Assembly: GCF_001692325.1 (NCBI RefSeq)
Contig: NZ_LXKN01000002.1
Coordinates: 1-64,000 of the forward strand
Length of the DNA stretch: 64,000 bases
Reading direction: 5' to 3'
DNA from: Rhizobium sp. AC27/96
Lineage (GTDB): Bacteria > Pseudomonadota > Alphaproteobacteria > Rhizobiales > Rhizobiaceae
Shown here: positions 55,994-64,000 of the stretch, in pieces
How positions within the stretch are numbered: the stretch's first letter is position 1
Layout: every line of letters begins with the position of its first letter
Program-made: the position numbers and the translations under genes
Notes under the pieces: generated by a model
Told to the model about the DNA's origin: nothing
The model's input: only the letters and a program-made list of their open reading frames with translations
Databases searched by the model: none

Positions 55994-58900
55994 ATGCCGA
56001 AGCGCCAAGATATCAAATCGATCCTCATCATCGGCGCAGGACCGATTGTTATCGGCCAGGCCTGCGAATTCGATTATTCCGGCACACAGGCCTGCAAGGC
56101 GCTAAAGGAGGAAGGCTACCGCGTCATCCTCGTCAACTCCAACCCGGCAACGATCATGACCGATCCCGGTCTGGCGGATGCGACCTATGTCGAACCGATA
56201 ACGCCGGAAGTCGTCGCCAAGATCATTGCCAAGGAGCGTCCGGACGCGCTGCTGCCGACCATGGGCGGCCAGACGGCACTCAACACCGCACTGTCGCTGA
56301 AGCGTATGGGCGTGCTCGACCGCTACAATGTTGAGATGATCGGCGCCAAGCCTGCCGCGATCGACATGGCCGAAGACCGCGCCCTCTTCCGCGAAGCCAT
56401 GGCCCGTATCGGCCTTGAAACGCCGCGCTCGATGCTGGCAAACGCCACCGATATCAAGGATGCCGACCGCAAGACCCACGAAGCCGAGCGCAGCAAGCTG
56501 AAGGCCCAGCTTTCCGGCGCCGAGCTCGACAAGGCGCTCGATGCGCTGGAAAACCAGTGGAACCTCGGCGAGAGCGACCGCAAGCAGCGCTACATGAGCC
56601 ACGCCATGGCAATTGCCGCGCAGGCGATCGATCATGTTGGCCTGCCCGCCATCATCCGTCCTTCCTTTACGCTTGGCGGCACCGGCGGCGGCATTGCCTA
56701 TAACCGCTCGGAATTCTTCGAAATCGTCAGCGGCGGCCTCGATGCCTCGCCGACCACCGAAGTGCTGGTCGAGGAATCGGTGCTCGGCTGGAAGGAATTC
56801 GAGATGGAAGTCGTCCGCGACACGGCGGACAATTGCATCATCATCTGCTCGATCGAAAATATCGACCCGATGGGCGTCCATACCGGCGACTCGATCACCG
56901 TTGCCCCTGCCCTGACGCTGACCGACAAAGAATACCAGATCATGCGTAACGCCTCGATCGCGGTCCTGCGCGAGATCGGCGTCGAAACCGGCGGCTCGAA
57001 CGTGCAGTTCGCGGTCAATCCGCAGGATGGCCGCCTTGTCGTCATCGAAATGAACCCGCGCGTGTCGCGTTCTTCCGCTCTGGCATCGAAGGCCACCGGC
57101 TTCCCGATCGCCAAGATCGCCGCCAAGCTCGCTGTCGGTTACACGCTGGACGAACTGGAAAACGACATCACCGGCGGTGCGACGCCCGCTTCGTTCGAAC
57201 CGTCGATCGACTATGTCGTTACCAAGATCCCGCGTTTCGCCTTCGAGAAGTTCCCCGGCGCTTCCCCGGTTCTGACCACGGCCATGAAGTCGGTCGGCGA
57301 AGTCATGGCGATCGGCCGCACCTTTGCCGAATCGCTGCAGAAGGCGCTACGCGGTCTTGAGACCGGCCTGACGGGTCTCGACGAGATCGAGATCCCCGGC
57401 ACCGAGGAAGGCGAAGGCAACCGCAACGCCATCCGCGCCGCCATCGGCACCCCGACGCCGGACCGCCTGCGCATGGTCGCCCAGGCGCTGCGCCTCGGCC
57501 TGACGCCGGAAGAAGTGCACGAAGGCTGCAAGATCGACCCCTGGTTCATCGCGCAGTTCAAGAATATCATCGATATGGAAGCCCGCATCCGCGAGCATGG
57601 CCTGCCGCAGGATGAGACCAATCTGCGCATGCTGAAGTCCATGGGCTTCTCCGATGCGCGTCTGGCGACCTTGACCGGCAAGCGCCCGAAGGAAGTGGCG
57701 GAGCTGCGCAACAGCCTCAACGTTCGCCCCGTCTTCAAGCGCATCGACACTTGCGCTGCCGAATTCGCCTCGCCGACCGCCTACATGTACTCGACCTACG
57801 AGACGCCCTTCGTCGGCGCTGCCCGCTCCGAGGCTGAGGTTTCCGACCGCAAGAAGGTCGTCATCCTCGGCGGCGGCCCGAACCGTATCGGCCAGGGCAT
57901 CGAGTTCGATTATTGCTGCTGCCACGCCGCCTTCGCGCTGAAGGATGCGGGCTACGAAGCGATCATGATCAACTGCAACCCGGAAACAGTCTCGACCGAT
58001 TACGACACCTCGGATCGTCTCTATTTCGAGCCGCTGACGGCCGAAGACGTGATCGAAATCCTGCGCGCCGAGCAGGAAAAGGGCGAAGTGGTCGGCGTCA
58101 TCGTTCAGTTCGGCGGCCAGACGCCGCTGAAGCTTGCCGAGGCGCTCGAAAAGAACGGCATTCCGATCCTTGGCACCGCGCCCGATGCCATCGACCTTGC
58201 CGAAGACCGCGACCGCTTCCAGAAGCTCCTGATGAAGCTCGATCTGAACCAGCCGAATAACGGCATCGCCTATTCGGTCGAGCAGGCGCGCCTCGTCGCC
58301 TCCGAAATCGGCTTCCCGCTGGTCGTGCGCCCGTCCTACGTTCTCGGCGGACGTGCCATGCAGATCATCCATTCGGAAGGCATGCTGCAGACCTATCTGC
58401 TCGACACGGTTCCTGAGCTGGTGCCGGAAGACATCAAGCAGCGCTACCCGAACGACAAGACCGGCCAGATCAACACCCTGCTCGGCAAGAACCCGCTTCT
58501 GTTCGACAGCTACCTCGCCAATGCCATCGAAGTTGACGTCGACTGCCTGTCCGACGGCACCGACGTTTACGTCGCCGGCATCATGGAGCATATCGAAGAG
58601 GCCGGCATTCACTCCGGTGATAGTGCCTGCTCGCTGCCGCCGCGCACGCTCTCGCCTGCCATGATCGACGAGTTGGAACGCCAGGCGAAGGCCATGGCCA
58701 AGGCGCTGAACGTCGGTGGCTTGATGAACGTCCAGTTCGCCATCAAGGACGGCACCGTTTACGTGCTTGAAGTCAATCCGCGCGCCTCGCGTACCGTGCC
58801 CTTCGTCGCCAAGACCATCGGCGCGCCGATCGCCAAGATCGCCGCCCGCGTCATGGCCGGCGAAAAGCTGGATGCGACTTTTGCCGCCTACGGCGAAAAG

Positions 58901-59479
58901 CCCGATCCGCGCAAGCTCAAGCACATCGCGGTCAAGGAAGCGGTATTCCCCTTCGCCCGCTTCCCTGGCGTCGACATTCTGCTCGGACCGGAAATGCGCT
59001 CGACCGGCGAAGTCATCGGTCTCGATACCGATTTCGCGCTGGCCTTCGCCAAGTCGCAGCTCGGCGCTGGCGTCGAATTGCCGCGTGACGGAACGGTCTT
59101 CGTTTCGGTTCGCGACGACGACAAGCCGCGCGTCCTGCCGGCCATCCGCATGCTGACGGAACAGGGCTTCAAGGTGCTGGCCACCGGCGGAACCCAGCGC
59201 TTCCTGGCGGAGAATGGCATCGACGCGACGAAGATCAACAAGGTGCTTGAGGGACGTCCGCATATCGAAGACGCCATCCGCAACCGCCAGGTCCAGCTCG
59301 TCATCAACACGACCGACAGCAACAAGGCGATCTCGGATTCGAAATCATTGCGCCGGGCGACGCTGATGCAGAAGGTGCCGTACTACACGACCATGGCCGG
59401 CGCTGAAGCCGCTGCCATGGCCATCAAGGCGCTGAAGGCCGGCAGCCTCGAAGTCCGGCCGCTGCAGAGCTATTTCTAA
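55994..59479 (+). CDS. carB: Carbamoyl-phosphate synthase large subunit
   Basis: The 1161-aa protein contains two homologous ATP-grasp halves ([34 protein letters not shown] and [60 protein letters not shown]), an oligomerisation region and a C-terminal MGS-like allosteric domain. It makes carbamoyl phosphate from bicarbonate, ATP and the ammonia delivered by CarA. The ATG at 55994 matches the family start ([11 protein letters not shown]). The in-frame leader upstream crosses the hairpin. Full length. Confidence 0.98.
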   Translation: MPKRQDIKSILIIGAGPIVIGQACEFDYSGTQACKALKEEGYRVILVNSNPATIMTDPGLADATYVEPITPEVVAKIIAKERPDALLPTMGGQTALNTALSLKRMGVLDRYNVEMIGAKPAAIDMAEDRALFREAMARIGLETPRSMLANATDIKDADRKTHEAERSKLKAQLSGAELDKALDALENQWNLGESDRKQRYMSHAMAIAAQAIDHVGLPAIIRPSFTLGGTGGGIAYNRSEFFEIVSGGLDASPTTEVLVEESVLGWKEFEMEVVRDTADNCIIICSIENIDPMGVHTGDSITVAPALTLTDKEYQIMRNASIAVLREIGVETGGSNVQFAVNPQDGRLVVIEMNPRVSRSSALASKATGFPIAKIAAKLAVGYTLDELENDITGGATPASFEPSIDYVVTKIPRFAFEKFPGASPVLTTAMKSVGEVMAIGRTFAESLQKALRGLETGLTGLDEIEIPGTEEGEGNRNAIRAAIGTPTPDRLRMVAQALRLGLTPEEVHEGCKIDPWFIAQFKNIIDMEARIREHGLPQDETNLRMLKSMGFSDARLATLTGKRPKEVAELRNSLNVRPVFKRIDTCAAEFASPTAYMYSTYETPFVGAARSEAEVSDRKKVVILGGGPNRIGQGIEFDYCCCHAAFALKDAGYEAIMINCNPETVSTDYDTSDRLYFEPLTAEDVIEILRAEQEKGEVVGVIVQFGGQTPLKLAEALEKNGIPILGTAPDAIDLAEDRDRFQKLLMKLDLNQPNNGIAYSVEQARLVASEIGFPLVVRPSYVLGGRAMQIIHSEGMLQTYLLDTVPELVPEDIKQRYPNDKTGQINTLLGKNPLLFDSYLANAIEVDVDCLSDGTDVYVAGIMEHIEEAGIHSGDSACSLPPRTLSPAMIDELERQAKAMAKALNVGGLMNVQFAIKDGTVYVLEVNPRASRTVPFVAKTIGAPIAKIAARVMAGEKLDATFAAYGEKPDPRKLKHIAVKEAVFPFARFPGVDILLGPEMRSTGEVIGLDTDFALAFAKSQLGAGVELPRDGTVFVSVRDDDKPRVLPAIRMLTEQGFKVLATGGTQRFLAENGIDATKINKVLEGRPHIEDAIRNRQVQLVINTTDSNKAISDSKSLRRATLMQKVPYYTTMAGAEAAAMAIKALKAGSLEVRPLQSYF

Positions 59480-59491
59480 GCGCTAATTTAG

Positions 59492-59540
59492 GCCGCGACG
59501 AATGTCGGCATAATAGTCGGCTCATATTCGTCGCGGCTTC
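59492..59540 (+). terminator. carB terminator-like hairpin
   Basis: GCCGCGACGAAT pairs with ATTCGTCGCGGC (12 bp, 22-base loop), followed by TTCATTC. Confidence 0.65.
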
Positions 59541-59698
59541 ATTCGGTTGGCGTAGCGGTTGTGAATGACAGCTTGCCGCAAACCGCCAGCGATCGGCTTT
59601 CAGTCGGCGCGAGCCTTGAGCAGCGTTCCTTAAAGCATCGAATTTTCTGGAAATCGGCGGACGCAATCTGCTATAGATGACAAAATAATGGCTCGACT

Positions 59699-59735
59699 GG
59701 TTCCGAAGTACCGCTTCGGAACCTGTTTTCTTTTG
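59699..59735 (+). terminator. Intrinsic terminator in the greA leader
   Basis: Perfect 10-bp stem GGTTCCGAAG/CTTCGGAACC with a 5-base loop, followed by TGTTTTCTTTTG. It ends about 40 bp before the greA ATG. A TATAGA box at 59673 could be the -10 of a promoter between the two hairpins. Confidence 0.7.
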
Positions 59736-59775
59736 TGTGTGCGGAAGAGCTGCGCAGAGACTAAGGACAAGGAAA

Positions 59776-60252
59776 ATGGTTGAAAAGGTACCGATGACGC
59801 AGAACGGGTTCGTCAAGCTGCAGGAAGAACTGCGCTGGCGTCAGCAGGAAGAGCGCCCGAGAATCATCGAGGCAATTGCGGAAGCGCGCGCCCATGGCGA
59901 TCTGTCCGAAAATGCCGAGTACCATGCTGCCAAGGAAGCACAGAGCCACAATGAAGGCCGCATCGGCGAGCTTGAAGACCTGACGGCGCGCGCTGAAGTC
60001 ATCGACCTCACGAAGATGTCCGGCTCGAAGATCAAGTTCGGCGCCAAGGTGAAGCTCATCGACGAGGATTCCGAGGAAGAGAAGATCTATCAGATCGTCG
60101 GCGACCAGGAAGCCGACGTAAAGGCAGGCCGCATTTCCATCTCGTCGCCGATCGCGCGTGCCCTGATCGGCAAGGAAGTCGGCGACTCGATCGAGGTCAA
60201 TGCGCCCGGTGGTGCCAAGGGCTACGAAATCCTCTCCATTACCTGGGGCTGA
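59776..60252 (+). CDS. greA: Transcription elongation factor GreA
   Basis: A 158-aa protein: N-terminal coiled coil with [57 protein letters not shown] (the tip acidic residues are in GDLSENAEY) and a C-terminal FKBP-like domain ending GYEILSITW. It rescues backtracked RNA polymerase by stimulating RNA cleavage. AAGGA precedes the ATG at 59776. The GTG of the next gene follows after 6 bp. Confidence 0.97.
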   Translation: MVEKVPMTQNGFVKLQEELRWRQQEERPRIIEAIAEARAHGDLSENAEYHAAKEAQSHNEGRIGELEDLTARAEVIDLTKMSGSKIKFGAKVKLIDEDSEEEKIYQIVGDQEADVKAGRISISSPIARALIGKEVGDSIEVNAPGGAKGYEILSITWG

Positions 60253-60258
60253 TCGCCC

Positions 60259-61338
60259 GTGCGCGATCGTGATTCAGCGCAGACGAGCGATCTCCGCGAG
60301 ATCGAGATCATAGCGACGAATTTCAAACGCCGGCTCTCCGGCGTTACTTCCACGATCGTACAGCTGATCCCGAAGCAGATCGAGCTTGGCTATCATATTG
60401 CCACGCTCGGTCCCGGCCTGCCGGAGGGCCTGCCCAAGCTTGGCTGGCTCAGGCTTCCAGGCCTTTGGATGAGGCCGCGCCGACACCGTTTGCGCGTCTG
60501 GCATGCCCGCCGTAACAACGAGATGCTGATCGGCCTCCTTCTTCGCTCGGTGCTGCGCATGCGCCTGAAGCTTGTCTTCACCTCTGCAGCCCAGCGCCGT
60601 CACACTGGCTATACGCGCTGGCTCATCCGCCGCATGGATGCGGTCATCGCCACCAGCACGCGCTCGGGCAGCTTTCTGCAGGTGCCACATACGGTGATCC
60701 AGCACGGCGTCGATCTCAATCGCTTTCATCCGCCGGAAACTCGCGACGACCGCATGGCTGCCACGGGCCTGCCCGGCACCTATCTGGTCGGCTGCTTCGG
60801 CCGCGTGCGGCATCAAAAGGGCACCGATCTCTTCGTCAAGGCGATGATCGAGCTTCTGCCGCACCATCCGGATTGGACCGCCGTCGTCTGCGGCCGGGTG
60901 ACGGCGGAACATCGCGGTTTCGGCGATGGACTGGTGAAGCTGGTCGCCGATGCCGGTCTTGCCGACCGCATCCGCTTTCTCGGCGAGGTCGACGATATCA
61001 AGCCATGGTATCGCCGCGCGACCCTCTATGTCGCTCCTTCCCGCAACGAAGGTTTCGGCTTGACCCCGCTGGAAGCCATGGCGTCCCGCACCGCCGTCGT
61101 CGCTTCCGATGCCGGCGCCTATGCAGAAATGATCATTCCGGGCGAGACCGGCACCGTCGTGCCCGCCGGCGATGGCGATGCTTTGACCAAGGCTATCGCC
61201 TTCTATCTCGCCGACCCGGAGGAAGCGCTCCGCCAGGGCGAAAATGCGGTGCGCCATGTGCGCAGCGAATTCGCGCTGGAAAAAGAAGCGATGGCTATCG
61301 GCGACATCTATCGCCAGATGCTCGCCACCAACGGCTGA
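60259..61338 (+). CDS. lpcC: GT4-family glycosyltransferase, LPS core mannosyltransferase LpcC-like
   Basis: The 359-aa GT-B enzyme has FKRRLSGVTSTIVQLIPKQ near the N-terminus, VIQHGVDLNRFHPP, GCFGRVRHQKGTDLFVKAM and the donor-binding EGFGLTPLEAMASRTAVVASDAGAYAEMI. It resembles rhizobial LpcC, which adds mannose to the Kdo of the LPS core. The start is a GTG 6 bp after greA without a clear ribosome-binding site. Symbol assigned from memory of the family and its greA neighbour. Confidence 0.75.
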   Translation: MRDRDSAQTSDLREIEIIATNFKRRLSGVTSTIVQLIPKQIELGYHIATLGPGLPEGLPKLGWLRLPGLWMRPRRHRLRVWHARRNNEMLIGLLLRSVLRMRLKLVFTSAAQRRHTGYTRWLIRRMDAVIATSTRSGSFLQVPHTVIQHGVDLNRFHPPETRDDRMAATGLPGTYLVGCFGRVRHQKGTDLFVKAMIELLPHHPDWTAVVCGRVTAEHRGFGDGLVKLVADAGLADRIRFLGEVDDIKPWYRRATLYVAPSRNEGFGLTPLEAMASRTAVVASDAGAYAEMIIPGETGTVVPAGDGDALTKAIAFYLADPEEALRQGENAVRHVRSEFALEKEAMAIGDIYRQMLATNG

Positions 61339-61347
61339 GCGGAGACG

Positions 61348-62271
61348 TCAGCGGCCGAGATCGATGGCATAGCGTTCGATGAAATCGATCATCGAACGGT
61401 CCTCCGTCACATCTTCCTCAATGCTTTTGACGACGGACAGAACCTTGTCCCGATACTTCGTCGCGCTGCTATCGTAGATCCATCCGCGCTCGAGCTTCTC
61501 CATCAGCTCTTGCCGGGATTTCGTATAGTAGTGATTGAGTTGCAGGAACTGGTTCGAATAGAACTCCGGCGCTTTCCGCCCGCGCCGTGTAAAGCGCTTG
61601 CCGGCATCATTGGCCGTCAGATCCCCGAAAGCGCGCGTCTGGAACTGGTGGACGCTGACCTCGGTCACTTCACATGGGTCGACGATGCATTTGAAATTGC
61701 TGACGTTTTCCTTTGACGTCATCGGGTCGGCGCCACGCAGCGTATAATTCAGCGTCAACGGCCCATCAGGCGGCGCCTCGTGGCCGCTGGTGGCGAACAT
61801 GTGCCACGGCAGCGAGACGTTCGGAAAATCACCAACAGTCTCCAATGCCTGTTCCACCGTCCGCCCCTGTTTCGGCAACAGGAATTCATCGACGTCGATG
61901 AAGGCCATCCAGCGGTAGTCGCCGCCGAAATTGAGGATGGCGTGCGCCAAGACGATAACCTGTCCGTTGAGCAGCGTCGCTGTCGCGGCATCGCGCATCC
62001 GCCCCGCCCAAGGGATGATCGTCAGCGTTTCCGCGCTCAGAAGGCCGCGAAGGACTGCGCAGGTATCGTCGGTCGAGCCGTTGTCATAGATATAGAAGTG
62101 ACGAATGCCGACGGCTTGGTGGAAGCGCACCCATTCCTCGATGTAGCGGGCCTCGTTCTTCACGCAGGCGGCAATGGCAATGCCATGACGCCCTGCCCGG
62201 GCCGCAGGCGGCTCAATCGTGAGCTTCTTGGCATCGGAGCCTTTGGGTTTCAGCCAGCGCATGAGCCTCAC
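61348..62271 (-). CDS. GT92-family (DUF23-like) glycosyltransferase
   Basis: A 307-aa GT-A enzyme: AIAACVKNEARYIEEWVRFHQAVGIRHFYIYDNGSTDDT and FIDVDEFLLPK (DxD metal site) with NHYYTKSRQELMEKLERG towards the end. Typical of bacterial GT92 proteins in surface polysaccharide synthesis. The GTG at 62271 overlaps the preceding stop by 4 bp; an ATG at 62262 is an alternative. Confidence 0.82.
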   Translation of the reverse strand: MRLMRWLKPKGSDAKKLTIEPPAARAGRHGIAIAACVKNEARYIEEWVRFHQAVGIRHFYIYDNGSTDDTCAVLRGLLSAETLTIIPWAGRMRDAATATLLNGQVIVLAHAILNFGGDYRWMAFIDVDEFLLPKQGRTVEQALETVGDFPNVSLPWHMFATSGHEAPPDGPLTLNYTLRGADPMTSKENVSNFKCIVDPCEVTEVSVHQFQTRAFGDLTANDAGKRFTRRGRKAPEFYSNQFLQLNHYYTKSRQELMEKLERGWIYDSSATKYRDKVLSVVKSIEEDVTEDRSMIDFIERYAIDLGR

Positions 62272-63170
62272 GACCGCGATTTAAACCTGTCATCGTAACC
62301 GAAATCATATTTCAGCAACGCCGAAACAGGCGAATAATTGACGAAGGAAACGCCGCGTTCGGCGGCGATCTGCCGAGCAAAGACGAGGTGCTCGACAATG
62401 CGGCCCTCGGCCCGCGCAATACCGGAAAATGCCATGTCGTCGCTAGTCTCGTAAAAGCGTGGCTCGCGGTCATTGGAAATATCGATACCGACAAAGCCGA
62501 TCGTCTGTCGCGCACAATAAAGGGCAAACTGCAGCGCCGATACCGCCACAGACCCGCCAAGGAAAACCCCGCGATCCGGCGAGAGCGAAAAGCCTGCCGA
62601 ACCCTCTGCATCCAGACGCACATATTGCAGCTTCTTGAGATCATCCAGCGAGCGGCGGCGCGCACCATAGGGCTTGCGGATGTCGTCGATCAGAATGATC
62701 GTCTTGTCCGCCAGCCATTCCTTGTCGATCTCGCAGAGCGCGCGCAATACGGCAACGGAAAACAGACAGAGCGAACCCGGCATGATCTTCTTGCGCATCA
62801 TTTCGATGTGCCGCCAGACGAAGCGTTCGTCCTCGACCGCAATCGCCAATGGCTCGCTGACCTGCTCGCCGAGCAGCCCTATGGCGCCGTTCAAAAGAAT
62901 GGCGCTGCTGGCTTCCATGCCGCTGAGGTTGCTCTCACGGATCGAAGGCCCGGAGCCGACAATATAGATCGTCTCACCGGCCCGCTCGCGCAGCCGATCC
63001 ATCCCGGCAAGGTTGGCGACCTTGACGCGGCGATAGAGCACTTCGCTGATATTCTGGCTGCGAACAATGCTGAGCCCTGGAAACCAATCCTGCACATGCG
63101 CCTGCGAACCGCCCAGAAACAGGCGCACCGCAGGCTTGATCAGCGCTCTATGCCAGGGCCGATCCGCCAT
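62268..63170 (-). CDS. DUF115/MptE-like protein, probable surface-polysaccharide enzyme
   Basis: The 300-aa protein has IYIVGSGPSIRESNLSGM (Rossmann-like nucleotide site), SAILLNGAIGLL and a C-terminal GFVGIDISNDREPRFYE … INYSPVSALLKYD-type ending, as in DUF115 and sialyltransferase-like proteins. It sits between lrp (4 bp away) and the GT92 gene (4-bp overlap), so a polysaccharide role is inferred from context. Confidence 0.6.
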   Translation of the reverse strand: MADRPWHRALIKPAVRLFLGGSQAHVQDWFPGLSIVRSQNISEVLYRRVKVANLAGMDRLRERAGETIYIVGSGPSIRESNLSGMEASSAILLNGAIGLLGEQVSEPLAIAVEDERFVWRHIEMMRKKIMPGSLCLFSVAVLRALCEIDKEWLADKTIILIDDIRKPYGARRRSLDDLKKLQYVRLDAEGSAGFSLSPDRGVFLGGSVAVSALQFALYCARQTIGFVGIDISNDREPRFYETSDDMAFSGIARAEGRIVEHLVFARQIAAERGVSFVNYSPVSALLKYDFGYDDRFKSRS

Positions 63171-63174
63171 CCGT

Positions 63175-63642
63175 CTAGAGCTCCACCAGACCGAGCTTCT
63201 TGACCTGGCGGATGGTCAGCATCGTGCGCACCGTATCGACATGCTCGTTCGCCGTCAGAACCTCGATGACGAAATCCTGGAATCGGGTGAGGTTTTCGGC
63301 CACGCAATGCAGCAGGAAGTCGCTGTCGCCGGACACCATCCATGCCTGCCGGACGAGCGGCCAGGCCGCCGTAGCGCTGGCGAAAGCCTTGAGATTGGCT
63401 TCCGACTGATGCTTGAGGCCGACCATGCAAAAAGCCACGAGATCGAAGCCCAGCTTCGGGCTGTTCAGCATGGCGTGATAGCCTTCGATGACGCCAGCCT
63501 CCTCGAGCTTGCGCACACGACGCAAGCAAGGCGGCGCGGAAATGCCAACGCGATCGGCCAATTCGACATTGGTCATACGTCCGTCTCGCTGCAGTTCCCG
63601 CAGAATCTTGATATCGATGGCATCGAGTTCAGCGCGAAGCAC
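63175..63642 (-). CDS. lrp: Lrp/AsnC-family transcriptional regulator
   Basis: A 155-aa regulator: DAIDIKILRELQRDGRMTNVELADRVGISAPPCLRRVRKLEEAGVIEGYHAMLN is the helix-turn-helix, followed by the RAM ligand domain ending VDTVRTMLTIRQVKKLGLVEL. The start is a GTG at 63642 with AAAGAAAGG upstream. Divergent from trxB, a conserved rhizobial arrangement. Confidence 0.92.
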   Translation of the reverse strand: MLRAELDAIDIKILRELQRDGRMTNVELADRVGISAPPCLRRVRKLEEAGVIEGYHAMLNSPKLGFDLVAFCMVGLKHQSEANLKAFASATAAWPLVRQAWMVSGDSDFLLHCVAENLTRFQDFVIEVLTANEHVDTVRTMLTIRQVKKLGLVEL

Positions 63643-63841
63643 TTTTATTGCCTTTCTTTAATTCCCCCTCGCCAGCTTCTATATAAGGCAGGAAAATTCG
63701 CAAGAAAGTTTCTCCTGGGTAACCGATTCTTACACAAAGCAGATTTGCCCTGTTAGTAATGCAAGGCTGCCCTTGAATAAATGCATAAGGCAATCATAAA
63801 TGAAGCGGCGGATCGTGAAATCGCCTGCTTTGCGCGTTTAA

Positions 63842-64000
<159 letters not shown>

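Noticed and set aside
57347..59263. Open frame of 638 codons on the minus strand
   Set aside because: Antisense shadow of carB; no protein family features.

Overview
The window is chromosomal DNA of an alphaproteobacterium of the Rhizobiaceae, most likely Rhizobium or a close relative. The evidence is the set of core genes and their protein sequences (rpoD next to tdh-kbl and recQ-dnaG; a separate carA and carB; greA beside an LpcC-like LPS mannosyltransferase; an Lrp regulator divergent from trxB), small rhizobial secreted proteins, a DUF1127 protein and GC-rich coding DNA. It has two parts: an accessory region at about 1-20,223 and an ordinary core chromosome from about 20,224 to the end.

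Accessory region. Positions 1-99 are the terminal part of an IS3-family (IS2-group-like) insertion sequence that has cut off the 5' end of a GNAT acetyltransferase gene (remnant 100-558). Immediately after the GNAT stop codon begins a Tn7-like transposon whose two ends can be read directly. Imperfect terminal inverted repeats (15 of the first 17 bases match) lie at 560-576 and 20207-20223, flanked by an identical 5-bp duplication, TTAAA (555-559 and 20224-20228). The element is 19,664 bp and sits 2 bp beyond the duplicated target, next to the CCA end of a tRNA-Ile2(CAU) gene. It carries a tnsA-tnsB-tnsC-tniQ operon read leftward (8391 to 2177). The cargo is almost entirely conflict or defence genes: a DprA-like plus phosphoribosyltransferase pair (PsyrTA/RqlI-like without the RecQ part); a soluble FtsH-like AAA+/M41 protease with a TnsA-fold partner; a three-gene ABC-3C system (DUF2326 ATPase, small middle component, nuclease-like effector); a PPP-type phosphoesterase divergent from an unknown gene; and a DUF4297 nuclease-HerA ATPase pair.

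Core region. After the tRNA come a SIMPL-domain exported protein, two tandem paralogous small secreted proteins, YjbQ and DUF1428 proteins, transporters and regulators (LysR/DUF1127, MFS, AraC, DMT), a DUF930 TonB-like protein, an APH(3')-type kinase, rpoD, tdh-kbl, an SDR, recQ, dnaG, a secreted orphan followed by two strong hairpins, an HTH orphan, a YqeY protein, carA, an EVE protein, MATE and TetA-like exporters, a LysR/aldo-keto reductase divergon, a YpfJ-type zinc peptidase, a DUF2306/LytTR divergon, a DUF1190-GspS pair, carB, greA, three cell-surface polysaccharide genes, lrp and the start of trxB. Several intrinsic terminators are clear. Two of them lie in the leaders of carB and greA and are candidate attenuation or small-RNA sites.

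Function calls rest on reading motifs and recalling families by eye. No database search was run.
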